Source: Streptomyces albiflavescens (GTDB lineage Bacteria; Actinomycetota; Actinomycetes; Streptomycetales; Streptomycetaceae). Taken from it: a stretch of DNA of 41,614 nt. The stretch lies in NCBI RefSeq assembly GCF_014645835.1, contig NZ_BMMM01000004.1:429600-471213 (forward strand), written 5' to 3'. Numbering within the stretch: the stretch's first letter is position 1; each line of letters starts with the position of its first letter. Below are positions 1-8,040 of this stretch, one piece after another. Made by a program: the position numbers and the translations under genes. The notes below the pieces were generated by a model. That model saw only the letters and a list, made by a program, of their open reading frames with translations, was not told the origin of the DNA and made no database searches.

Positions 1-1
1 C

Positions 2-1036
2 AAGGCGCTGAGAGAGTGCTACGTCCGGGGCGCCGAGCGCTTCGGATGGTCGCGGCGCACGCCGGAGCCGGGCTCGATGCGGGACGGCCGCTGGCTCGTC
101 GGCTACGGCCTGGCCGGTGTCTCCTACCCCTTCTACCAGGTGCCGTGCCAGGCCCGCGCCTCCATGCGGCGTGACGGTTCCGCCTATGTGCGCAGCGCCG
201 CCACGGACATCGGTACCGGCACCTACACCGTCATGACGCAGTTGGCGGCCGAGCTCCTCGGCCTGGATGTCGCCCAGGTGCGTTTCGACCTCGGCGACTC
301 CGACATGCCGTACTCGCCGCAGGCCGGCGGATCCGGCTTGACCGGCGCCCTGGCCAACGCCGTCCACACCGCCTGCCGCCGCCTGGTGCAGGAGTTCCTG
401 GACGTGGTGGCCAACGACGCCGAGTCACCGTTGCGCGGGGCCATGCTCGATGACGTGACCGTCACCGACGGCCGCATCCACCGCATCGGCGACGTGCGGC
501 AGGGCGAGTCGTACGCGGACGTTCTGAGCCGGCACGGCCTGGAGGAACTCAGCGCCGACGGCCGCAGCACGCCCCCGGAGTCGGGCGAGTTGGGGATGGC
601 CACGGCGGGCGCCTTCGGCGCGAAGTTCGTCGAGGTACGCATCGACCCCGATCTGGGACTGCTGAGGGTGGCCCGGGTGGTGTCCGCGATCGACGGCGGG
701 CGGATCCTCAACGAGAAGACCGCCACCAGCCAGATCATCGGCGGCACGGTGGGCGGCATCAGCCAGGCGATGTTCGAGGAGACCGCCACCGACCAGGTCA
801 CCGGGCGGATCGCCAACGCCACCTTCGGCGACTACCTCATGCCGGTCAACGCGGACGTGCCTGACATGGAGGTGCTCTTCGTCGGCGGTCCCGACCGGGC
901 AACCGCCGTCGGAACGAAGGGAGTCGGAGAGGTCGGGCTGGTCGGCCTCGCCGCGGCCATCGGCAACGCCGTTCACCACGCCACCGGACGGCGTATCCGT
1001 TCGCTGCCGATCACCATCGATCAGCTCATGCTCTGA
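2..1036 (+). CDS. Molybdopterin-binding subunit of a xanthine dehydrogenase/aldehyde oxidase family enzyme (C-terminal part, cut by window edge)
   Basis: This is the last 344 codons of a large (Mo-cofactor) subunit whose 5' end lies outside the window; the reading frame is open from base 2. The C-terminus carries the GTKGVGEVG motif, whose glutamate (codon 929-931) matches the active-site base of molybdenum hydroxylases. It aligns without any gap to the end of the complete gene at 26834-29044; by hand I count 28 differences over the last 319 residues (about 91% identity). Known family role: hydroxylation of aldehydes or N-heterocycles at Mo, with electrons passed to Fe-S and FAD subunits, which were probably encoded just upstream. 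An XdhC-type maturation gene follows after 467 bases, a partner that the second copy lacks. Substrate unknown. Confidence 0.93.
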   Translation, partial: KALRECYVRGAERFGWSRRTPEPGSMRDGRWLVGYGLAGVSYPFYQVPCQARASMRRDGSAYVRSAATDIGTGTYTVMTQLAAELLGLDVAQVRFDLGDSDMPYSPQAGGSGLTGALANAVHTACRRLVQEFLDVVANDAESPLRGAMLDDVTVTDGRIHRIGDVRQGESYADVLSRHGLEELSADGRSTPPESGELGMATAGAFGAKFVEVRIDPDLGLLRVARVVSAIDGGRILNEKTATSQIIGGTVGGISQAMFEETATDQVTGRIANATFGDYLMPVNADVPDMEVLFVGGPDRATAVGTKGVGEVGLVGLAAAIGNAVHHATGRRIRSLPITIDQLML

Positions 1037-1074
1037 GCGACGTCATCCTCTGAGTGACGGGGAACCGCCGCACA

Positions 1075-1104
1075 GGGGGGAGCGGCAGTCGAGCCGTTCC
1101 CCCC
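1075..1104 (+). terminator. Rho-independent-type hairpin after the molybdopterin subunit gene
   Basis: A 12-base stem (GGGGGGAGCGGC pairing with GCCGTTCCCCCC, one G-T wobble) with a 6-base loop lies 39 bases after the stop codon. There is no U-tract, as is usual in Streptomyces. It probably ends the upstream operon, so the XdhC-like gene would need its own promoter or read-through. Confidence 0.6.
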
Positions 1105-1503
1105 GGGGCACGCAGGACCCGCGTGCTGCGTGCCCTGCACCGTTCGACACCGCATGACGACCCACCCTGAGCCCAGCGTCGTCACCACACTGACCGGAGA
1201 CCCTGGTGAGCGCGCGCGTGATGACGGTTGTGCTGATGGCGCCCAGCGGAATCGGGCAGACCGCCGCCGACCTGCTGGCCCCGCTTGTCAGCCGCCTACA
1301 GCCCCACGATCACGTATGCGCGGGCCGAGCCCGCCCGGTGGCGCACGCTCGGTGGCTGTTTCGAGCCGGCGTCCCTGCGGCAGCCACGGGACAACGGCAG
1401 CCCGGCCTGCGCCAGTTGGCATCCGGGAGTCACCAGCAACCGGTCTGCTGCGCGTCAGGGTCGACATCGACGGCAGCGGCGCGACAGTTTGAAGGAGAAA
1501 GAC
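1105..1503. other. Gap before the XdhC-like gene
   Basis: About 400 bases with no gene I can support. A GTG-initiated frame opens at 1206 and runs on into the next gene out of frame; its product resembles nothing I recognise. The only clear signal is the AAGGAG ribosome site at 1492-1497 for the next gene. Confidence 0.5.
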
Positions 1504-2685
1504 ATGCTGGATATTGCTGGAGACCTCCACCGGTGGGTCGAGCAAGGGCACGACTTCGCCGTGGCCACGGTCGTCTCCGTCAGCGGGAGCGCACCCCGGG
1601 GACCCGGCGCCGCTCTGGCCGTGAACGGTGAGGGAACAGCCGTGGGCTCGGTCTCCGGTGGTTGCGTGGAGGGCGCCGTGTACGAGCTGTGCCGGCAGGC
1701 TCTGACAGATGGCCGGCCGGTACTGGAACGCTTCGGCTACAGCGACGAGACGGCCTTCGCCGTCGGTCTGACCTGCGGAGGCATCATCGACATCCTCGTC
1801 ACGCCGGTGCGTGCCGGTGATCGGGCACGGGACCTGTTCACCGCTGCCGTGTCCGCCGCCCTGGGCGGCGAGACGGTCGCTCTGGCCCGCGTCGTCGACG
1901 GACCTGCCGAGCTGACGAGCCAGGCCCTGGTGGTCAGGTCCGACGGATCTTTCGAGGGAGTCCTGGGCGACGACACCCGGCTCACCCGCACGGCGGCCGC
2001 GCAGACGCGAGCCATGCTCGACGTCGGGCGTACCGGCACACTGGTGGTGGGCCGGGACGGGGGCGCCTGCCACCAGCCGGTCACCCTGCTGGTGGAGTCC
2101 AGCGCCCCGCCGCCGCGGCTGATCGTCTTCGGCGCGATCGACTTCGCGGCGGCCCTGGTACGGCTGGGCAAGTTCCTCGGCTATCACGTCACCGTGTGCG
2201 ACGCGCGACCTGTGTTCGCCACCCAGGCTCGCTTCCCGGAAGCGGACGACGTGGTCGTCGACTGGCCGCACCGCTATCTGGAAGCCACCGAGGTCGATCA
2301 ACGCACGGTGCTGTGCGTGCTCACACATGACGCCAAGTTCGACGTACCGCTGCTGGAGCGCGCGCTGAAGCTACCGGTCGCCTACGTGGGGGCCATGGGG
2401 TCCCGGCGGACGAACGAGGAGCGTCTGACGCGGCTGCGCGAAGCCGGTATGACCGAAGGCGAACTCGCCCGACTGCGTGCACCGATCGGTCTGAACCTGG
2501 GCGCGCACACTCCGGAGGAGACCGCCGTCTCGATCGCGGCGGAGTTCATCGCGGAGTGCCACGGCGGTACAGGCCTGCCGTTGACAGGGACCCGAACCCC
2601 CATTCACCACAACACCGTACGCGCCTCGTGGTCGCCGACTGGCCGGCAGCCGGTAGCCGCCGGCAGCGTCCGCCGGTCGGCTTGA
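1504..2685 (+). CDS. XdhC/CoxI family molybdenum-cofactor maturation protein
   Basis: The product has 393 aa. XdhC-family proteins bind Moco, promote its sulfuration and insert it into the large subunit of molybdenum hydroxylases; they are needed for activity but are not part of the final enzyme. The N-terminal XdhC_CoxI domain (about residues 10-75) contains ATVVSVSGSAPRGPG and the conserved GSVSGGCVEGAVYE stretch. The C-terminal Rossmann-like domain (about 200-340) starts at LIVFGAIDFAAAL and includes AYVGAMGSRRT and the terminal IGLNLGAHTPEETA signature. The ATG at 1504 was chosen because AAGGAG sits 6 bases upstream; a longer frame upstream has no ribosome site and lacks family similarity. 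A weak 6-bp hairpin (2691-2707) follows the stop. The gene lies downstream of one Mo subunit copy and could serve both copies in the window. Confidence 0.93.
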   Translation: MLDIAGDLHRWVEQGHDFAVATVVSVSGSAPRGPGAALAVNGEGTAVGSVSGGCVEGAVYELCRQALTDGRPVLERFGYSDETAFAVGLTCGGIIDILVTPVRAGDRARDLFTAAVSAALGGETVALARVVDGPAELTSQALVVRSDGSFEGVLGDDTRLTRTAAAQTRAMLDVGRTGTLVVGRDGGACHQPVTLLVESSAPPPRLIVFGAIDFAAALVRLGKFLGYHVTVCDARPVFATQARFPEADDVVVDWPHRYLEATEVDQRTVLCVLTHDAKFDVPLLERALKLPVAYVGAMGSRRTNEERLTRLREAGMTEGELARLRAPIGLNLGAHTPEETAVSIAAEFIAECHGGTGLPLTGTRTPIHHNTVRASWSPTGRQPVAAGSVRRSA

Positions 2686-2922
2686 TCACGCGGCGGCAAC
2701 ACCGCCGGCGCTGAGATTCGCCCGCGTGAGGCCGAACCCGCGTTCGTGGCCGATGAACTCGCGCAGTGGCGATCGCCGGCGTTGTCCAACGGTTTCCATG
2801 CACCCGCCTTCAGGAGCCCTGTCCCACGCCGGGGCCGGAGTCCCGGAAGGCGGCAGGAACGTACCGCCCGTGTCCGCTCCCTCATCCCACCCACGCCTGA
2901 TCCAGGCGGCATAGGAGTAATC

Positions 2923-3393
2923 GTGTCTGTCATCAAAAGCCCGCTGCCAGAAGCCGACCGCAAGGTCGTCGCAGATGCCCTTCAGGGTGCCTTGGTGGAC
3001 CTGATCGATGTGTCGATGACGGCCAAGCAGGCTCACTGGAGCTTGTACGGTCCCCGCTTCCGCTCCATCCATCTTCAGCTTGACGAGATGGTCAGCGGCG
3101 CGCGGGCGTTCTCCGACGCGGTTGCCGAGCGGGCCGCGGCACTCGGTATCACCCCCGACGGCCGGGCAGCAACCGTAGCCACCAGCAGCAGCATTCCCGC
3201 CTACCCGGCCGGCTGGGTGAAGGACAGTGATGCGGTGGCTGCCGTCGTGGAGTCATTGGCGCTGGTCATCGCCAGGATGCGTGAGCGGGTCACCAGCACC
3301 GCCGATGCCGATCCGGTCACCCAGGACCTCATCATCGGCATCACCGCTGACCTGGAGAAGCAGCACTGGATGTTCCAGGCGGAGAACAACTGA
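2923..3393 (+). CDS. dps: Dps-family DNA-binding ferritin (mini-ferritin)
   Basis: The product has 156 aa. Dps proteins form dodecamers that oxidise Fe(II) with peroxide and store the iron, protecting DNA. The inter-subunit ferroxidase ligands appear complete: His38 and His50 (in AKQAHWSLYGPRFRSIH), Asp65 and Glu69 have exactly the spacing of the classical H-H-D-E set. The end (DLEKQHWMFQAENN) is also typical of the family. There is no long Lys-rich C-terminal tail, so DNA binding cannot be inferred. The GTG start at 2923 was chosen because AGGAG lies 7 bases upstream; the frame is open further upstream but is not Dps-like there. It stands alone, with a convergent MarR gene downstream, and probably belongs to an oxidative-stress response. 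Confidence 0.93.
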   Translation: MSVIKSPLPEADRKVVADALQGALVDLIDVSMTAKQAHWSLYGPRFRSIHLQLDEMVSGARAFSDAVAERAAALGITPDGRAATVATSSSIPAYPAGWVKDSDAVAAVVESLALVIARMRERVTSTADADPVTQDLIIGITADLEKQHWMFQAENN

Positions 3394-3439
3394 CACCCCG
3401 ACCGCCGCGCCGTGCCAGGTCGACCGACATGGCGCGGCG

Positions 3440-3475
3440 GGCTGCGAAGAAGAAGGCAGGCTGCGAAGAAGAAGG
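3440..3475. repeat. Short purine-rich tandem repeat
   Basis: Two copies of GGCTGCGAAGAAGAAGG (3440-3456 and 3459-3475) with a 19-base period lie between the convergent dps and marR genes. No hairpin is formed. An ATG at 3429 would encode a very short Arg/Lys-rich peptide (MARRAAKKKAG...), which I do not consider a gene. Confidence 0.7.
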
Positions 3476-3489
3476 AGGAGGGGGCACTG

Positions 3490-3981
3490 TCACCGCGACG
3501 GCCAGCCCATCGAGATGAGCTTCGGCATGTCGGCGATGCCAGTGGCGAGTGCCTCGCTGATTTCCTGCAGGGCGGTTCGCTGATCGAGGGTGAGTCGGTC
3601 GAGCAGCAGTGACCGAACCTGCTCGACGTGATCGTGAGCGGCTTGTCGGACCTTCTCCATGCCCTCGTCGGTGAGCTCCGCCAGCTGGCCCCGGGTGTCT
3701 GAAGGGCACGGCACCCGGCGGACCCAGCCATCGCGCACCAGGCGGTCGATCGCGTGGCTCAGCCTGCTGCGATCGAAGACACACGCGGCCGCGAGGTCGG
3801 CCATCCGCATCGTGCGCCCGGGCGCTTCCGAGAGGCGGGTGAGGATCTCGTAGTAGGCGAAGGAGATGTCTGCGTCCTGCTTCAGTTGCCGCTCCACCCG
3901 CTCGAACAGCAGCCGGCTGGCCAGCAGGAAGCTGCGCCAGGTCCGCTGTTCCTCGTCGTTCAGCCACCGGGTCTCCGCCAT
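3490..3981 (-). CDS. MarR family transcriptional regulator
   Basis: The product has 163 aa, the usual MarR length. The family forms dimeric winged-helix repressors that release DNA on binding small phenolic or oxidised ligands. The recognition-helix region is visible at about residues 60-85 (MADLAAACVFDRSRLSHAID), followed by the wing (RRVPCPSDTRGQLAELTDEG). It is clearly related to the MarR at 38320-38823: both start with a WL(N/T)DEEQR segment and share the DRSRLSHAI/TRSRLSHAI helix and the CPSD(T/K)RGQ wing. The ATG at 3981 is preceded by a short leader containing the palindrome TGAAATTTCA at 4003-4012, suggesting autoregulation. The same operator word recurs at 8760-8811 upstream of two decayed genes. 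Confidence 0.93.
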   Translation of the reverse strand: MAETRWLNDEEQRTWRSFLLASRLLFERVERQLKQDADISFAYYEILTRLSEAPGRTMRMADLAAACVFDRSRLSHAIDRLVRDGWVRRVPCPSDTRGQLAELTDEGMEKVRQAAHDHVEQVRSLLLDRLTLDQRTALQEISEALATGIADMPKLISMGWPSR

Positions 3982-4000
3982 CGCAACCTCTCAGCAGGTA

Positions 4001-4014
4001 GTTGAAATTTCAGC
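4001..4014. promoter_or_regulatory. Candidate MarR operator
   Basis: GTTGAAATTTCAGC, with a perfect 10-base core palindrome TGAAATTTCA (4003-4012), lies about 20 bases upstream of the MarR start codon. The identical 14-mer occurs at 8760-8773 and a one-mismatch inverted copy at 8798-8811. Position and repetition suggest it is the binding site of the adjacent MarR protein. Confidence 0.6.
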
Positions 4015-4020
4015 AGCTAA

Positions 4021-4540
4021 TGCTACCGTAGGGCCCGGTGGTGAAGCTTCGCCGCATCACGCCGGCGATGTCCACGCAAGGCGTCGGGAACTCTGTGACT
4101 GCGACCGGCAGCCGGAGCGCCCGAAAGGCCCGGCTATGTCGCCGACCGTGTCCAGGGGTGGTGAGTATCTCCGTCACGTATTGCTGCGCGGCCGGAGTCG
4201 TGACCGGGGAGCCGATTGCCTACATGCGGCGGCTGAGCGATATACCTAGGAAGTTTTTTGACAACCCGTTGATGTTCTGACGAATCACCTGGGCAAGTAA
4301 AAGGTCGGCGAGCTCCTTTTCGAGGCCGACACCAATCTGGCCTGTTCGAAAGGCGCTATTGCGTTCCGTCTGTACCAGTAAGGGTCGGCGAGCCCAGCTG
4401 ATTCATGGTCGCTTACTCCTGCGGCACGCCGACTCAGTGCGAACACTGAGTGGCTTCGCCGGAATCCTTATGCACTGTGTGACAAACCCCGCGTGCAAAC
4501 TCCACATGTTCCCTCCTTCTCATCCTGAAAGTAGTTGGTT
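4021..4540. other. Non-coding gap with one hairpin
   Basis: About 520 bases with lower GC than the surroundings near 4240-4330 and no gene I can support. It contains a perfect 8-bp hairpin, ACTCAGTG-CGAA-CACTGAGT (4432-4451), about 90 bases before the hemerythrin gene. A degenerate direct repeat, GGTCGGCGAGC, occurs near 4303 and 4383. A small frame at 4038-4280 has no recognisable similarity. Confidence 0.5.
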
Positions 4541-5206
4541 ATGCGCCACACCTCCGTCGACCGTGCGGACGTCCGAGATATGCTGGTTGTTCACGAAGCC
4601 TTCCGGCAGAGTTACAGCCGCATACCTGCGTTGGTGAGGGAGGTCTCACCGGGCGACGTGCGGCGGGCTGAGGTCATCGCCGATCATGCGCAGCTGATCG
4701 AGGAGTTCCTTCACCTGCACCACAAGGGCGAGGATGAGCTTCTGTGGCCCAAGCTCCTTGAGCGCGCGGGTGATCGGCTCGGCACTGCGGTCACTCTGCT
4801 GGAGAGCCAGCACGAGGAGATCGCGGCGCTGCTCACCGAATCATCCCTACGGCTGGCCGCCTGGCGCGCACAGCCTTCGAAGGCATCCGGCGAAGAACTC
4901 GCCAACTCCCTGGAACGACTGGACGCACTGCTCACCGAGCATCTCGCCATCGAGGAGAAGGACGTCCTTCCGATCGTCCCGGAATACGTGACTGCCAAGG
5001 AATGGCACCAGCTCGGGGATCATGCAATCAACGGCCTTCCCAAGAGCAAGCTGCCCATCGTGTTCGGCATGCTCGCCTCGCTCGCCGATCCTGACGTCGT
5101 CAAGCTGATGCTTTCGACGGCGCCTCTCGTTCCCCGGCTGATCATGCCTGTCCTCGGCCCGAAGGCCTACGCCCGCCACGCTCGGCGGGTCTACGGATCA
5201 GCTTGA
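4541..5206 (+). CDS. Hemerythrin (HHE cation-binding) domain protein
   Basis: The product has 221 aa. Hemerythrin-like domains bind a di-iron centre in a four-helix bundle and act in O2, NO or ROS sensing or iron handling. The helical His/Glu pattern is visible: VVHEAFR (His18), His49, the LHLHHKGEDELLWP helix (His58/60/61), LESQHEEIAALL (His91) and LTEHLAIEEKDVLP (His134, Glu138). The last ~60 residues are an extra helical, hydrophobic tail often seen in actinobacterial members. The ATG at 4541 was chosen; the ribosome site is weak (GAAAG), and an in-frame TTG at 4535 is possible. The TGA stop coincides exactly with the terminal TGA of an IS3-type element end, so the natural C-terminus may have been replaced. 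Confidence 0.9.
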   Translation: MRHTSVDRADVRDMLVVHEAFRQSYSRIPALVREVSPGDVRRAEVIADHAQLIEEFLHLHHKGEDELLWPKLLERAGDRLGTAVTLLESQHEEIAALLTESSLRLAAWRAQPSKASGEELANSLERLDALLTEHLAIEEKDVLPIVPEYVTAKEWHQLGDHAINGLPKSKLPIVFGMLASLADPDVVKLMLSTAPLVPRLIMPVLGPKAYARHARRVYGSA

Positions 5207-5546
5207 GCTGCTCCGAGTTTCGTAGAGTCCGTTTTTGATTGGTTCAGGCGGACTGCAGGGCCGGCTCCTGGCTTCGCCAGAAGTTTCGTTCGTACTCGGC
5301 AGGCGGTACGTAGTCGAGCGCGGAGTGGAGCCGTTCCTCGTTGTGCCACGTGACCCACTGGAAGATCGCCCGTTCGACCTGGTCAACGTCCTTCCAGGGG
5401 CCCTGCATTTCGATCAGTTCGGCCTTGAAGGTGTCGTTCAATGCCTCGGCCATGGCGTCGTCATACGAGTCCGTGACGGAGCCGACGGACGCGGAGGCAC
5501 CGATGTCGGTGAGCCGGTCGGTGTACCGGATGTGCCGAACGCCCGC
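5204..5546 (-). mobile_element. IS3-family insertion sequence remnant (transposase C-terminus plus one end)
   Basis: On the minus strand the last ~100 residues of an IS3-type OrfB integrase are readable: SVGSVTDSYDDAMAEALN, then FKAELIEMQGPWKDVDQVE and WHNEERLHSALDYVPPAEYE, ending at the stop at 5244-5246. The DSYDDAMAE block is normally DSYDNAMAE. Beyond the stop, bases 5204 onward begin TGAGCTGCTCCGAG, closely resembling the TGAACCGCCCCGG terminal repeat of IS6110-type elements, so the true IS end is at 5204. The other end is lost: similarity stops at RYTDRL near 5546, where a short SDR fragment on the opposite strand begins. It cannot transpose by itself. Confidence 0.88.
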
Positions 5547-5550
5547 AGCC

Positions 5551-5646
5551 GGCGACCCCGAAGCCGCCAAGCGCGTGTGGACGATGTCCGAGGAACTCAC
5601 CGGCACCCCGTTCCCGCCGGCGCTGACGCACTCCCCGTCGTCCTGA
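5551..5646 (+). pseudogene. C-terminal scrap of a short-chain dehydrogenase
   Basis: The frame ending at 5646 reads GDPEAAKRVWTMSEELTGT followed by FPPALTHSPSS and a stop. The AA(K/R)RLW..SEELTG ending is characteristic of retinol-dehydrogenase-like SDRs. The Rossmann and catalytic regions are missing; upstream in this frame is antisense IS3 sequence. It is therefore a truncated gene joined to the IS remnant. Confidence 0.55.
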
Positions 5647-6453
5647 GGCACCCAACTCAGGCGATGCGGCCCCCATTCGTACTTCGAGAGCCAAGCCGCC
5701 GTCCACGGAACGACTGGACGGTGGCCTGCCCGCGCCGCACCGTGGGGACGGGAGCGGCGCACCCGGCCGGGTGGGGTTCCCCTTGAGCGGAGGGTCATCC
5801 CGCCCGGCCGGATTCACCTCCTGCTCAGCACATCAGAGCCCGCGCGTGATGTGCCGGCCCAACACTGCACTGCGCAGCCGGAGTCCGGCGCATCCAGACG
5901 CGAATGAGGCACGAGTTGGAGGACGCGGACGGCGGTCTGCTGGTCGTGCAAGTTCGCCACGAAACCTGCCCTCGCTCGCCGCATGGTCGAACGTGCTCTG
6001 GCGGCCAGAGATTCCGTTCGGCTGGGTGACCGCCGACGCGGTCGATCAATGCCCTGACGGTGGCAGGGCATGACCTCTATGAGGCGGCTCCGGTTGTCCG
6101 CTCGGACTCGGACACCAGGGAGAGTTGATGGGTCACGTCGGACGAAGCGATGTCAGGACGTGGGACAGCAAACGAACGCTCACCGGCATCCGATCCACAG
6201 GCCACGGACACATTGGCTTACGCACCGGCCCGGAACCGAAACAGCGTCCGCGTCAGCCGAAGCCGACTCGGACGCTGCATAGCAGGCCAGAGGGATTTCG
6301 TCCGTAGGTCCTGCGGACTTGAACTCACAAGCAGTGGACAAAAGTTAATGGTCTTGTTGACGTACTTGTCCAGAGGGAGCCGACCGCGTTTACGGAATCG
6401 GGGCCCCGGGGGAGCATAGCGCCAGGAGTCTGTGATGAGGCATCAGCTTTGCG
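5647..6453. other. Degenerate accessory gap
   Basis: About 800 bases of atypical sequence with many short overlapping frames on both strands, none with good codon bias. The only recognisable content is the IS701-type fragment at 5950-6046. The remainder, including 6060-6440, yields nothing I can name. Confidence 0.5.
5950..6046 (+). mobile_element. IS701-family transposase fragment, frameshifted
   Basis: One frame reads KFATKPALARRMVERALAA and the next frame continues PFGWVTADAVD; together these reproduce the (E/K)FATKP..AR.M..RAL.A.VPFGWVTADAVYG block of IS701-type DDE transposases. A frameshift near 6005 separates the halves, and the tyrosine of VYG is changed to Asp. Only about 30 codons survive, so this is a scar of a lost element. 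Confidence 0.65.
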
Positions 6454-6936
6454 TCACGGGAGGGGCGGCAGCGTGAGCCCGACAGCCATGCCGTTATCGG
6501 GGCCGGTGGTGAATACGTAGCCCTCGCTGCTGACGTATTCGAGAACAGAACCGGAGATCTTCCAGCCATCGGATTCCTTGACGTATGTCTCGTGATAATA
6601 GGCCCGCCCACGGAACTCGCTGCCGTTGCCCGGATGAGAGAGGTGATCTCGCAGCCACCAGACGCCGCTGGCGGCGGTCGCGCTGGCGAACTCGACCTTG
6701 AACTGGTGCAGTTGATGCGAGGTGATCAAGGGCTGAAGGTTCCGGGAGACGAAGGCGACGAACTCGTCGAGCGGAAGTCTGTTCCCTGCAACCTCGAAGA
6801 CGAAGTCAGACGAGAAGCACCGCTTCCACTCGTCCCACTGCTTGTGGTCCAGGAACCAGGTGTAGTCGGCTTTCAGCCGCCTGAGCGCCTCGATGTCCTC
6901 AAGTTTCTGGACGCGCGCTTCGATGGTCTCATTCAT
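6454..6936 (-). CDS. SnoaL-like / nuclear transport factor 2 family protein
   Basis: The product has 160 aa. It fits the NTF2-like alpha+beta cone fold of the SnoaL_4 type, small enzymes or ligand-binding proteins often linked to aromatic or polyketide metabolism. Visible landmarks are the N-terminal helix IEALRRLKADYTWFLDHKQWDEW, seen here in parts (IEALRRLKADY at about 14-24 and WDEWKRCFSSDFVFE at about 34-48), and the strand AYYHETYVKESDGWKISGSV near 120-140. The start at 6936 was selected because GAGGAAAG precedes it; longer in-frame extension upstream lacks similarity. The catalytic residues cannot be assigned. The cupin gene upstream is co-oriented, 301 bases away, and the two may be related functionally. 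Confidence 0.85.
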   Translation of the reverse strand: MNETIEARVQKLEDIEALRRLKADYTWFLDHKQWDEWKRCFSSDFVFEVAGNRLPLDEFVAFVSRNLQPLITSHQLHQFKVEFASATAASGVWWLRDHLSHPGNGSEFRGRAYYHETYVKESDGWKISGSVLEYVSSEGYVFTTGPDNGMAVGLTLPPLP

Positions 6937-7237
6937 CACTTTCCTCGCTTCTCGATCATGCGAACATATTCTCCAACCTAATCGGAGGATTTTTCCGGCT
7001 GGTCTCTGGCTCCATACGTGCCGTGCGCGAGCCGCTCGGCGCCGGTCGTGGCGCGTCCCCCGCGCCGTTCCTGCCGGACCCGTCCTTCCCGGGCTGACGT
7101 CACCGGCCGGGCTCCAGGCCGGGCCGCCCCTGCCCAATCGCCGTTCCGGTACGCACCGTCAAAAGACGCTCTGTGATCACCATTGCCGAGTGGTGACAGG
7201 CGGTGTCACACGTCATGGAAGTCGGTGGCGCGGGCGC
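6937..7237. other. Gap between the SnoaL-like and cupin genes
   Basis: About 300 bases. Apart from the GAGGAAAG ribosome site of the downstream (minus-strand) gene I see no feature, no hairpin and no coding frame worth calling. Confidence 0.45.
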
Positions 7238-7771
7238 TCAGGCCCAGTCGTCCTCGCGCGGGAGGAGAGTCATGTTCATGCCGGAAATTGCCTTCTGGAG
7301 CGCGGTGTCGTTCCTCAGCCGGTTCGCCCAGTCCTGCGGATCATAATTGTCCTCGCGCATGCCGTGATCCACGAAGAATTGCTCCGATCCGGCCGGGGTG
7401 TAGAACACCATCATCTTCGAGGGCACGTCGAGGATGTTCTTGAAGCCGTGACGCGTGCCGCGGGGGATGTACACGAAGTCGCCCGCACTCGCCTCGAAGG
7501 TCTGGTCCCCGTTGATGAACCGGAACTGGCCTGACAGGATGAGGAAGGCCTCATCCTCCTGGTTGTGCGTATGCGGCACGTTGCCGAACTGCGGTGCGAC
7601 GATGCCCTCCATGACGCCGAGGTTGCCATTGGTCTGAGCTCCCGTCACCTTCACGGAGAACCGTTCCTCGCCGGTCAGACGGATGATCCCCTCGTCGCTA
7701 CGCACAACGAAGCCGTCGGCGGAGGTCCACACCGGGTCGTTCTTGTCCGGTACGGCTAAATTGAACGTCAT
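7238..7771 (-). CDS. Cupin domain protein (quercetinase-like), TTA-containing
   Basis: The product has 177 aa with one cupin beta-barrel. Cupin motif 1 is seen as PHTHNQEDEAFLILSG (two His and a Glu as metal ligands) and motif 2 as GDFVYIPRGTRHGFKN with the last His. This resembles single-domain quercetin-2,3-dioxygenase-like cupins; the reaction is not predictable. The ATG at 7771 was chosen because a GGAG lies 9 bases upstream. Codon 5 is TTA (7757-7759), a leucine codon that in Streptomyces depends on the developmental tRNA gene bldA, so translation is probably restricted to late growth. The neighbouring 7772-8040 stretch has no gene. Confidence 0.9.
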   Translation of the reverse strand: MTFNLAVPDKNDPVWTSADGFVVRSDEGIIRLTGEERFSVKVTGAQTNGNLGVMEGIVAPQFGNVPHTHNQEDEAFLILSGQFRFINGDQTFEASAGDFVYIPRGTRHGFKNILDVPSKMMVFYTPAGSEQFFVDHGMREDNYDPQDWANRLRNDTALQKAISGMNMTLLPREDDWA

Positions 7772-8040
7772 GATGCAAAGCTCCAATTCCTGATGGAAAC
7801 GAATAGGCCCTCGGGCGGATTTCGTCCGCACGACATCCACCATGGCGGTGGACGGCCTCGGCGGCAGGGCCGCTGCCTGGGATCGTCCTGCGACCCCCAG
7901 CTGACCTTGGCAAGGGGCGGCGTCGGCCAGCAGTCTCGCGACCCGGCACTCAGTAGCACGTAGTAGGTAGCGGCGGACGTGCAGTCGTGCAGAGGGCTCA
8001 CGTTGCCGCTTGTATAGACGCCCGCGGCGCGCATAGGCGC

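Noticed and set aside
3429..3520. Histone-like small ORF (MARRAAKKKAG...)
   Set aside because: Very short, repetitive, no ribosome site and no continuing Lys-rich tail; better seen as a tandem repeat.
4038..4280. 80-aa plus-strand frame before the hemerythrin gene
   Set aside because: No ribosome site, weak codon bias and no recognisable similarity.
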